This document shows positions 13,545 through 25,700 of a stretch of DNA of 64,000 bases, one piece after another (position 1 is the stretch's first letter; every line of letters starts with the position of its first letter). The translations under genes were made by a program, and so were the position numbers. The notes below the pieces were generated by a model, which ran no database searches, was not told the origin of the DNA, and worked only from the letters and a program-made list of their open reading frames with translations. The DNA is taken from the NCBI GenBank assembly GCA_022885665.1, contig JAGQDJ010000047.1:186001-250000 (forward strand), read 5' to 3'. The DNA comes from Triops longicaudatus. Taxonomy: Eukaryota; Arthropoda; Branchiopoda; Notostraca; Triopsidae.

Positions 13545-15634
13545 TTACACTTTATTTCTCAGTTTTGATTTCATGACGGTAGGTTTGTGATTGCGGTTAT
13601 TGTTGACGTGTTTCTTGTGCCGAGCTCGCATGTTCTGGAACCAGACTTGGGTGACGCGTTTTGAGAGGCCCGTTAACGCTGCAATCCGCTCGAGATCCTG
13701 ACCATCAGGGTTGGAATCCAATAAAAAATTGGCTTGTAAGACACGAATTTGCTCCTCTGTAAAAGTCGTCCTCACTCGCTTGCATTTCCCTCGGCCAGGT
13801 AAGCCGTCTGAATCCGTATCTCCTGTTTTCACGCAAAGAACACACTTAAGCTCAATTGCTAACTTCTAAACAAACGACATAACCACAACATTTTATACAG
13901 AAGCCCTCAAAATCTAGTCTACCAGCGTATTAAGGTGAGCGTCGAACTCATGCTACTACGACCAATGAACACGGTTCCCTTTAGAAAGAGACTTGCCACG
14001 AACTTACCGTCGGATGATGTGGCGTCACCGGTATCAATGCCATCCAGGTAATGCGCTTTGCAGAGAACCTTCCCTTCGTGGAGCGCGAATTCTTCCCCGG
14101 TACTCAATTGACGTCCACATGCATCACAAGCGAAACAGGCCAAGTGATACACGTGATCTCTAGCCCGTCGTACCCAATCCGTCGAAGAAATTCCTCTATC
14201 ACATCTTGCGCATCTGGTACTGAACAATCTGAAGAAACACAAGGCAAATATAATGGACGATGGTCAACAAACTTGCTTGATTGTTATAGGCATACTTATT
14301 GTAGTCTTGTTTGCAATAAAGATGGCCATCTTTGAAAAAGCACGAAGTCTGATCGTCTAGTAAAGTACGACACACGGAACACTGCAAACAGTTCGAATGC
14401 CAGCACTGGTCACTGCCACTCACCTAATTACAATTTATCCTTTAATTTAGCGTGATTTACGTTGCATCCAATATTACTCCACTTGCTCCTGTGTCTAAAT
14501 TAATATGACACAGAACTATTCTATACTTCTCCTATATTTTTCATTCATTATGTGATTCTGAGCTGTTAAATCTAACACACCTTCAAATAGGTTACCATCG
14601 TAGAAGAATAGTATCCTAAATTCTAATGTCTAGGAGAGCATGGGTATTTGAGGATTTCGGTTCAGCGAAGTATACCATTAGGGTCTAAAAAACACACAAA
14701 AGTCCAAGACTCCGTGTTATTCAACGAGCGTTGACGGAAGCAAAACTATTTGATTTTATAGATCTTTCCTTTGGCTTATAACGCTAAGTGCCGTACTCTT
14801 TTAAAGAAAGTCTCTATTTACAAGCTTTAGAAGCAAAGTATTTGAGAATTAGAGGAAACAAAGGCTTAAATTAGGAGAAATAGCTCTTTAACTGATTTAT
14901 AATTACAGAGATCGACGTGTGAAGCTTTATAGGAAATGTGACCCGATTATTTAAACCCATGTAGGCTTACGGTTTGTTTCTTTAACCGTTTCATTAGGGA
15001 TCATCGTGAGCTTAACAAGAACAGCACTTTCAGCTACTTTATAGCATTATTCGAGTGAATCTCATTTATTCTTTACAAATTCCAGCATACATGTTCGTTT
15101 TATGAATCACATTTACTCATTATTTTAGACATTTATAGCCCGCTAATCCAACTTGCACTCTTATTACTTTAAAAGCAGTTCGCTTGAATCTATAGCTGCT
15201 ATAGAATCTTAAAGGTTACTTAAAACTGAATGTCTCTATTTCTTTAACCTAAGTCAAACTTAAGAAAAGTAGCCCAAAACATGCAACAACGCTGCAAAAC
15301 CAGTGACGATCCAGCTCACAATGTCGACCGTCTAACACAGAAATTTCACGGAATAGATTTACGACTGCCACGGTCTAAAGCTCACACAATGTTCGAGTCA
15401 TAACACTAAGTAAACTTGCTAACTTACCTGCATCAAGAAAGGGTCTGTAATTAGCTCTCCACAACCGCTGCACTGTAAAGTTGCGCCCGTCGCTGCGTTT
15501 CCGCTGCATCGCGTCCGCCGTTGCTCTCCTCCGAATAAACCCGGCGACTCCGGCGTGAGCGGCAAGAGCGTCATAGATGAGGACACCTGTGAAGTGCCGG
15601 CGAGATGCGTTAAAATCCCTCTATCATAAACCAT
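13545..15634 (-). CDS. Awh: Arrowhead-type LIM-homeobox transcription factor, copy 2 (complete, 277 aa)
   Basis: Four exons read from high to low: 15428-15634, 14296-14423, 14008-14228 and 13545-13822, all with GT-AG introns (1004, 67 and 185 bp) and matching phases. Exon 1 has an in-frame stop upstream and starts at the first ATG (MVYDRGIL). LIM1 is split over exons 1-2 (CSGCGEL, then HSNC-LQC-SVC, then C-KQD). LIM2 is in exon 3 (RCARCDRG, then HLACFACDAC, then CKAH). The homeodomain is in exon 4 and ends WFQNMRARHKKHV. The length is close to insect arrowhead, about 275 aa from memory. The LIM domains should bind Ldb/Chip and the homeodomain DNA. The C-terminus is only about 16 residues beyond the homeodomain block (ends KSKLRNKV), much shorter than copy 1. 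An upstream non-coding or short coding exon cannot be excluded. Confidence 0.9.
13551..13556 (-). terminator. AATAAA poly(A) signal overlapping the end of arrowhead copy 2
   Basis: A canonical AATAAA on the minus strand lies inside the last codons, a few bases before the TAA at 13547-13545. If used, the 3' UTR would be only a few tens of bases. It may equally be a chance hexamer within the Asn-Lys codons. Confidence 0.35.
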
Positions 15635-18600
15635 ACCGCATGCGGAGGACCAAACGAAACCCCAACTTGGGGTGGTCGCTTCACACACACGCTAAAGCCC
15701 CAAATCCTGAACATATACATATACACCTTTGACCAACCAACACAGCTTTTAATTAAAAACCCTTTCTTTCGCCGTTTAAGCACCTTTAAATGAACCCATG
15801 AAAGTGATTCAATAAAGGAAGTGGTTTCGGCCTGTGGTGCTAAGTTCTTTTAGCCTTTTCTTTCAACTCGTTCCTGCCCTTCTAAAGGGTTTGACCTTCC
15901 TTAGGTTTGTGTAGATTCTAAGTAACTTATAGCATGCTTCCAAACCTTAATTTAATTAAAAGGGGTAATATCACAAATAAACGTAACTTCCCTTGTCATA
16001 AACTCACTGACTCCAGACCACCATTATAAACCCCCCAAACGGGGAGTCTTGGAACTTTCCAAGGTTTTGGTTAGTAATTCGCGGTTAGGCCTTTAATAAT
16101 ACGAGCTATCAAATAATTCTTTAGCTCGGACGTTTTTAATATAAAAGTGTTGTGCAAGAGGAAAGTTAGAAACTCTACTAAAGGCCCAGCAGGAGCTGAA
16201 AAACCCTCACGGTTTGCCATTGGTGAATTTCACCAAAAGGACAACGTTAGCAATTGTAAAATAGAAAAAAAAGAGATCTTAAGTTCGAACTTTATGAGAG
16301 ACACTCGACACAAAAGAGACATTCATTGTCGCCACTGATACCGGTTAACCAAAGAGAAGCGCTGTGGAGGTTTTTGGGGGCATACGAGAGGGGAGAAAGG
16401 GAGTACCGAGTTGGAAAAGGTTGAAAATGGTCGGTAAGTTGGTGGTTTGAGGGAATTGTGAGATTCCAATGGAGCGGATCTCTTTTTTGGGGAGGCGTGA
16501 AGTGGATAATGCACTGAAAACCGAACTATAAACTGCCACTCGACTCGTGGGGAGGAGAGAAGTCACACTTCTAGGGTGTACAAAGTTCATAAAGGAAGTA
16601 AGTAAAAAGGGGGGCTGGTGAGAGTGTATCAAACCATTTGTTAATTCTAAAACTTTTGTGGTTTTAGAAGGTTTACAAGTATACAAGGCCTGCGCTCCCT
16701 CTTTCATGTAGTGTACTGTGATTCCCTTTGGTTTCAAAACGTAGGCCAAGTCAACCATGCGTGTCCCGTGACATATGACCTCGGCTTTTCAGTGATGGAG
16801 AACCTCAGCCTTTCTCCCATTTAAACCCCCTAACAAGAGTTTTACACCTTTTTTCTTTAAACCCTTTTTGATTGAACATAAGCTATTTATTGTTTGGAAT
16901 AAGAACAGGATCCCAGCAATCCGTGCTCTCAGGCCGTACTGAAGGCGTGAACTATTGTTTGGCATCTCCACCGCCTTTGAACTCTTTAACTTTCGAGTCA
17001 CTTGAACCAGTTTTCTTCCAGTGATTGTATCGGAAGCTTATTCCAAACCCACAAGATAAGAAAAATTGGAAGGTCACAAACTATACCCTGAATGTAATAT
17101 CTCTGTGGAAAAAAATAACGAATGCTAAAGATTTTAAAGTTCTTTTAGAAATTATTGAGATCAGCTATTTACTGGTATGTTACTGTCTACATGAATGAAA
17201 CTAGGCACTAGCTTGTAAAAGTCCCCAATTGGCCTATAAGAGGGATGTGTATGATCCGTCTAACTTCTTGAAAAGACCCTAAACAAACAAATCTAACCCT
17301 TGCAAATTGCTTTAAATAACCTGACTCTAATTTTTCCGTTTTTATATAATTTTTTTATTCGTTACGAATAATCTTAAAAATATTAGACTCTCAAGGTTCT
17401 CGATACCCTTGGTGGCAAATAAGCCGTTTATTGTTTTGTTCGATAAACTCGAGTCAGTTGGTGTTGACGTGTAGATCATACAATTTTAGAATCTTTGTAC
17501 ATATTAAGTGAGATTTCGCTATAACGAACCTTCTAGGTACAGGGAAACTGCTTGATATTTCCGTATTTCCGGAGTTATATATATTGACCGTCTTCCTGCA
17601 AATCTTTACAAACCGTGGACTTTGACTCCTCCGCAATATTCGATAGTTTGTCATAAAAAGCTGCGTTATAACAAAATTTTACTGCTATTCCATATTCAGC
17701 TTGTTTACAGTTCATGTCTTTGTCAAATTATAACATTATTACTTCATATATAGCTTCAGTATTTGTAATATATTTTAATGTGTTATACACTATTAATTTT
17801 TGGATGAATGAACTATTAGTTTTAGTAATATATGCATGAAATTTTGTATTTTGTTACAATGTAAAATATTTATAATGTAAGAAATAAGCTTATAAGTGTT
17901 TTATACCTGATGTTATCAATACAAAGAATCACGGTATAAATACTACACAAACCTGATGATTCCCGATATTGACTGTGTCCAAAGTTAGCATGTTTCTCCG
18001 TTTACACTCTATAGACTTTGATTCAAGTTCTTCTGTTGCACAGTGCGATATTCAAAACACACGAAAAATGCACTATTTAACCAACAACACCAACACTGGA
18101 TAGCCTAATGGAAGAATTTTCCGAAATGCTAAGTTATGTTGGTTTTAATATAATCGTGTGTTGATGTCTTTTAATCAAGACTGCTTCAATGAAGCTTACA
18201 GGTTGCTTTAGTCGATAGCAAGCCAAACTTTCAGCGCTCTTTAACAGCAACTGATCGTGACCAAGTCATGTCAGCGACTGAAAAGGTGGGGACAATGTGT
18301 AGGTTGGGGGAGAGACCCGAAGACCCAACAGAGGGATGGCGCGAGGAAAGCCACCACCACCAAAGCAGAGGCAGAGACGGAGGAGTCGAGTTGGAAGGAA
18401 ATCTTTTACCCCCCAGCATCTTTAACACCTTGTGTCCTGTCCAGCAACTGGATTTTATAAAGGTGTCCATAGTATGGTTTTCTCGTCGTTGTTGCTTTAT
18501 CCTCTGGGAATCTTTTTACTTATGAAACGACAAGACTCCCCGTCGATTTGAGCTCGAACGACTTCTGAAAAATTCCTTCCACTTTTCGCCCGATTATAGA

Positions 18601-19754
18601 ACCGCATTTTTCACACGGTTTAACTTCTTTCTAGGCTGATAAAAAGGGAATATTGTAACTCTAAAATTCTTTATGATCCCACTTTTTTGGGGGACAAAAT
18701 AAAATAAAAAAGTGAAGATTTAACCACAGTTGTTGCGGTTTGATCCATGACGTCACATGGAAATGATCCTTAATTATGTCGCTTTTACTTGCCGTCGATA
18801 AAATTTGGGCTCCGCTGGTTTGTTGTTGCGAGCCGGCGGTGAAGATCCCCCGAATTACAAGGATCGGCTTTTTTTTCTATCAGACACGCCCCGTTTTGGG
18901 AGCGTAGATAGCTACAGCGGAGAAAAAGGAGCACATGACATACGACCACCATAAAATCCTTGCTTTCGGGATCCTTCGTCTTAGGGATTTAGGTGATGCT
19001 TGCCCTTTAAGAACTGACGATTAGCATAATGCTATATATCGAAGGCGACTTCTTTTTATAGACTCATATATGGAAGTACTTGGATACATGAGCAACAAAT
19101 TACAGATTTTGTTGCGCTTTTTTGAAGTTATTGATATATATTTACCAGCGTATCTACCACAACATTACACAATTCGAGGTTCAATTAGGTTCACGATCTT
19201 TGACTAGGAAGATTTTGCAACACGAAATGCAGCGTTTTTTCCAAGTAAAAGGAAAAATGAACGTATTTCTAACCGATTCTTAAACCAATGAGCGTTTTCA
19301 AAAATTAAGATCTTTTCTAATATATATTTTCAATTAAAATCTTCCGGTTAACTTGAAGAACACAAAACTGTAATACCGGAATCTCTCACCGTTGGTTAAT
19401 TTAAATAACTGTGGTATCGATAACAAGCTAAGATATTTCGTGTCGCAGTATCTTCATCCATAAGTAACAGGTGCAATGAAAGGATCACAAGATTGTCTTC
19501 ATAGGACTCCATTTCATAGTGGGATACATGTGGGGGGGGGGGGGGGTTTAAGGAGGATAAGGATTCATTTAAAAGGGTGTAACATGCATCGATATGGGTA
19601 AGAAATCACTTAAGTTTTCCCTTTGTGTTAACATTGAAAGTCTGGTATGATTGTCTTCATTGAAAAACTGGGCCCGAAATGTTTGTTCTTCTTTTGAGAA
19701 TATCAAGTTAATATTTGCGCGAGTTAGATGGGAGAAATTTAAAAGCAGAGGCTA
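15635..19754. other. Intergenic region between arrowhead copy 2 and GARNL3
   Basis: About 4.1 kb with no gene seen. It should contain the promoter of arrowhead copy 2 on its left side and the 3' UTR of GARNL3 on its right. A palindromic full CRE-like octamer TGACGTCA is at 18748-18755. A GC-richer block at 18260-18440 is open in several frames but resembles nothing known. Confidence 0.5.
19532..19546. repeat. Poly-G tract (15 G)
   Basis: Uninterrupted run of 15 guanines in an AT-rich background. It is G-quadruplex-prone, and its exact length is likely uncertain in the assembly. Confidence 0.8.
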
Positions 19755-22700
19755 TCATTTGAAACTTTCCCATGTGTGCTGAGGACTATTGACACAGAAC
19801 AGTTTAGGAGATGGTGGTGGTGACAGAAAAGAGGAGCGTACGCCATCTAGCTCTTCGGCCATTAAGCTTAGCTTACGCGGCCCTGGCAGTCGAAACTTCG
19901 GAGAACCAGACGAGCTCGAGTGAGGAGAAGAAGGGTTGTTGGGCGAGTTGGAAGCCGCGGATCCCGAGCCAGGGCCACCAGGCGTCGGAGAACCGGTGCA
20001 ACTCCTTGAATTACTGCTCCTAGATGGTAGCACTGGGCTTCCGATGCCTGGGGCAGAACCAAGATTCTGCTGTTCCAAACGTATCCTCAAGTCTGGGCGA
20101 CTGTTGCCTCTTGGCATGCACTTTTCGACACGGTGACGCGCGTTGTAAGCAACAGGAGGAGAATTATTAGGATAATCTTCTCTTTCACGTCTAAATGCCA
20201 TGTTCATCACTCGCTGGGCTGATGTGCCACGAGGCGGTGTGCAAGTAGTAGAAGCAGTCGGGGTAGGACAGCGGCTATGAGAAGCAGGCCCTAAACTGGT
20301 CAATGGGATTCGGTAGAGTCTAAATGGCCTGCATTCAGGATACCCTATAAAAATGACGGAAATGAAATACGGCCAAAAATCAGTACCTCATAAACAGTTG
20401 AATCATTATTAATTATGTCTAACTTTGATTTTCTGAAACACGGGACTGACTTAAGTCCACGACGGAGGTAAAATAGCTCGCATTCCTAGCGACTTGTCAA
20501 GTGCCACTGTCTCTTGTGGCCGATTCTGTATCGAAATATTGTGAATTCAGCGCTCAGATTTCCTACACATTCTCTGACAATGAAGCTTTTACTCAGCTTG
20601 AGTGTGTTGAAAGTTTTGGAATTTTAATTGTTAATTTGTTAACAAGCTGTTTACTTTAGAGGTGCTAGAAAAGTTAGTTAATTAATAAATTAATATTTAA
20701 AAATCTAATTTTTGCTTGGAAAAGACATTTGGTAAGAACTCAAAACTATTCAAAAACAAATTTAGCCATAAGAAGACCATAGTGCTTAACCTGCTGTCTC
20801 AGAAATGTCCGTCGTATGCTATTTTACGCCCACCGTAAGCTTATAAATTCAAGCAAAAGACCGCAAAATACTTTCCAGTACGAAACTGAGACAATTTTTA
20901 ATACCGTGAGGAGAAGAAGGCGGGGAAAGGCTTAAGTCTCTCTCGAGGCGATCAGGGCGGATCCGATCTGCTCGACTCTGGAAAAACTCGGGAGCTGTAG
21001 TGGCAAAAAACACATCGTTCTGGAAAGCAACACAATCATTATATTTTAGAGACTGCTGTAGAAGTTCACTGTCGAAGATGTACGAAGTTTTAAGACTTAA
21101 TCTACCTTCGAAGTTATGAAGGAAAGGCGGGGCATAACCATAGTCTGGATCAGATTGCCGTTGATTACTAAGCGTATTTCAATCGAGTCTGAGGTGAATG
21201 CCAGAATATACGGAAATGCGCAAACTACAATCAAAAGGAGTTTTTCCGTCCCACTTAAAATACCACGAATGAAATATATAAATATTAACGGACCTATTCT
21301 TTCCGGGACCGAATTCCAATTAAAATCTAGCTCGCTGGTAGCATTCGGTTCATTCAACTTCTGAAAATGACACGTATCTAAAAAGTACCAAATACAATTA
21401 GTGAAATATAAAAGCTTAAAAATACCTAAAACTGTATTTTAGAAGGAGCTTTCATTTTTAAAAAGCTTGAAAAACGTTCAAAACGTTAGAAGGAAAACAT
21501 TACTGTTGAAACACAAAAGGAGTTCCGGTTCTTCATCTTCATATACATCGATCGCGGCAACGAGATGGGCCCATTTGCCTTCCACAGTAAATAGCCTGGA
21601 GACTTCTCCCGTGCGCTCGTTAATCAAATCAAATTGGTGCCTACAGCCAACACAGATTTGATTGTCGGATTGTCCTCCGCCCGAAGAAGGCACCGCCGAG
21701 TCAATCAACGTCAGAACCCCAGGTGGTTCACTCACCGTGAATTCCTATTCATAACAAGTCAACGAAATGAATTAGCTTAGTTAACAATATCTTCTAAGAA
21801 AAGTTTCCGCCAAGCTCCTTTATCACAAATCATCTGTTTATTCTTACTTACCCGCAAATATTGAAAGCCGTCCACTGTGTCCGTATCACTTGCTGGACAC
21901 CAAGCTGTCCAAGCAGCGGAGTGACGCCACTGCAACAAAAAGAGCTTCCTGCCAACTGAGACGACCTGCAACACGAAGAAATACCTATAGAAAAAACACA
22001 TACACACATTCCGTGCAAGCAAAACTACTTCTCCGCTGTCCAACTTTCGCAATAAAACTTTCACAAGCATTTCTTGAATACATGCGGGCTACGCACTTAT
22101 AAGTAAGAGGCATTGAGGTCTTAATGAAGGTTTTTCTTTTACTAAGTAATTCTCTCGTAAATATATGAAAAACGAACGCCGTAACGATAAATGTCGAACA
22201 ACATAATAAATGGTAGAAAATGGGTCATTGTGTCGGTACAGTAAGGGTGCCGAACAACGGGTAATACTTAATATATGATGTCCAAGTAAGTGTGAGCATT
22301 ATTTTCTCCTAAATACTAATAACTTCTTTGAATTTAAACCATTCAACGTAGCTAAAACTTATGATCATTTCTATTCCATGCCGAATGGGAGAAGAATTGA
22401 TCTTCGTTAATTCAAAGTACGCCGAACGAACGCTTTGAATAAACGCTTTCCGCTTGGTGCAACTTGTGAATGACGCAAAAATGCAGGTACGAAATAGAAA
22501 TAAAGAAACGCAAAAAGGAAAAAAACCACGCAGTGCATGAGGAGATAGAGCAGTCGAGACTGAACGAAAGCTACTCCAAACTTTGCGAGATAATTAAACG
22601 AATTGCGAAGAAATCCTTACCATTCGGAGATGGGAACCGCCAGCTCGCGAAATGGCATAAAGTTGCGTGCCTCGCGTACGTTCCAGCCTTTGCTCTTTCA

Positions 22701-25700
22701 AATGACACCGTGTTAAGGCAGCAGGTTCGGAGCCGCACGCATCGCACTCGAAAGACGACAATCGGAACACGTGCATACGACTATCGCGACCTAAAAAAGA
22801 CGGGAAAATGCTATTATATCCTTCTCATTAATTCTCTATAAATAAGTTACTATATGCCTACGCGTCATACCTTTATCGGTCCTGAATAGTAAAATACCAT
22901 GTGCTTCCACCACGTTCAGCTGTTTAATTTGTACCGTTTTGTCAAAAATCATCCGACACGTGCCGCCATCTATGAAGCATCACAAGAATTTCATAAACTT
23001 TCCACGCATCTCCTTTCTTTTCCAGTTTTCGCTAATAACTGATGTTCTAAATTACTCTTCCTATTACACATAATAGCGACGTAAACATTTAAAGTTTTAA
23101 ATTTAATGGTATCGGTGTGTGAACCTCATTTTTTCTACGTTAGCCAAACGTGTTGGTTATGAAGAATAAGGTGTAAAACTATGCTGCACGGTACAATGAA
23201 GAGAGAAGTATGATAATATGGAAAATCACCTTCCACAAGGAAAACCCCATTTTCTGTTGCCAAAACCAAGCGATTGTCGCACCACGAATCTCCGCAGATT
23301 ATTTCGTTTGTGAAATCAGGGTAAAAGCATTGAGGTTCCCATGGCTGTAATGGAAAATATCCAGTGTTTACTTCAAATCCTTCCTTCGCGGGAAGGGCAT
23401 TTACAAATCATGTACGAAATACTTACAGACCGCTTAAACAGTCCAGTGGAAGCTAAACTTGTGGGAGCATCGCCTTTTACGATCGTATCCAATTTAAGAG
23501 CCTGGCCAATACGCACAAATTCAACCTGTCGTGCTTCTTCCCGTCTCCGCGAGCCACGCCCACCTTCCGGTAACACTTCGCTAAAGGCTCGTCTCTGCAG
23601 CGTCTGAAACGCAAAATCCATAAATTTTAAAATCCGATCATTGAAAAGATACAAAACTGAACTTACTCCGCGGTTTTCTGTAATGATGTCCGCGTACATG
23701 TCACGTATGAGCATATCCAGCGTTCTTTCCCGTTTATGAGCGAAAATGGGCGTATTAAATGCTGCTTTCTCACCATTTATGACTGCAAAAAAGAAAATAG
23801 TAAGTTTTAATCGTCGGAATCAGTCCTTCAGCAAAAGAAGTTCAACACGCTCAGTTTAAAGCAATGAAGCTAGCGCGGAATTGCTTTCAACGCGTACTAT
23901 CCGTTTAGACTTGGTTCCCACAATTTATTATCATACTTAATCCTGCTTAAGTCAGAACATTGTGCACGAGTCTTGCGGTGAATATGGAATACTCATAATG
24001 GATTTTGAGTACGTCAATTTGAAAAGTTAAAACAGCAAAAAAAAAATTCAATGTTGGAAATAGTAAAAAAATCTACGTTAAAAAGATTATTAAAGTCACA
24101 TAAAAATTCAAGAGAAGAAAAGATACCGAAATACTTGCCTATTTCAACGAAAAATGTTTCAATTAAAACTTTATAATAATGTTCAAATTTCAGTTTAAAG
24201 ACAATATTTCAATGAAACTTTGATACAAGACAAAACTGACGACAATCTAGCGGACAGGTACGACAAAAATGAAGTTAGAAACGTGAAAAGCGGTAGAGAA
24301 GTGAACCTTTCTGTAATGAGAAAAGGGAAGAAACTTACGTTTGACTAGCAAGAATTCCCTGAACTCAGATACTTTGTGAAAAACTGGTGAAGCGGGTAAA
24401 GAAGGCCCAAACAACGGCACAGATTCTTCGGAGTACACATGAAATCGATATGCATCTTCCTGGGCAACGTATGTGACCAAGGCGAATACGTCTGTAGAAG
24501 TTATCAAAGCATATTTCGTCAACAAATGAAACAAACAACGTTCCCTCTTAATCAAGTTCCAACCCCCATTTTCTTAATCAAAACTTTACGTGTGAATTGA
24601 GACTTGATAAAAGTTGGTGAAAAGTTCGCCATATCCTCTGGAGTCCCTTCCATATAGACAATATTGACGATATCGTTGCCGATATGACGTTTGCGCTCCA
24701 CCTAATCCCCAAACAACGGGATATTTTTCTTATGAATCCTGGCTTTTTAAAATTTCTATTTGCAATACTTGTTGTTTGTTATCTTTGGAATATGGCAAAA
24801 GCGTTGAGACATGAAACATGATCTCGTGACCTTCATAAATCGTGTGAACGGAGTAACAGCCAGTCATGTCACCTGTGAAAACAAAAGTCAATAAAAAAGA
24901 CCGCAAAATTAGCAAAATCAAAGATTGAAAATTCATTACGAATAGATTATTAACAACAAACTCTGGGTAGAGTCGTTTGTAATGGTCTTCACCAGTGTAC
25001 GCCGAAGCCTATTTCTGAAGGCAGAGTCGTTAACACAGGGTAAATATAATTAACGTCAGCGAATAAATTACATTGTCTTCCTTAGGTTATGACTTATGAC
25101 AATATAGGACTCAAAGCCACCCAGGTTTATCTTTATTTTACACTTTACAATTCGCAGGTTTTAATCAGCTTTAATTATTACATTATTATATGTCTGATAC
25201 TCGTTTTTAAGCAATTGAGCATGCAGTTACCTTTCACATCTAAGCCTCCTCGATACTTATCCCACCCTTTGAGACGTATTTTATTGCCAAGGATGCTAAG
25301 GAAGCGTTCGAACTCTTTGCTGCCCTTTTCTATTTGAAACGGAAACGTTCTTGTTGAAAAGAACTAGTTAAACAACGCTGAATGATTGTTTACCATTGCT
25401 AAGCATCTCGTCGTCGAAAGTTTGCCCCGCTTTCATGTATAATACCCCAAATTTGAAGTTGACGGAGCCTTCTTGTTCTTCCAGCAGCAATAAGCTCTAT
25501 ATTCAGGAAGAAAAATGAGAGGGGACTATAGATACGTAAAGAAATGATAAACAGATCTATAAACAACAGATGCTCCCTTTTCCAAGGAGGCCGCTATAAT
25601 ATGCCCAATATGGAAATATATACCATATATTTCTCTTGCCCATTATGTCTACAACACTACACGCTAGAAAGATAGTATCGCAAACGTTCATTTTCGTCGG

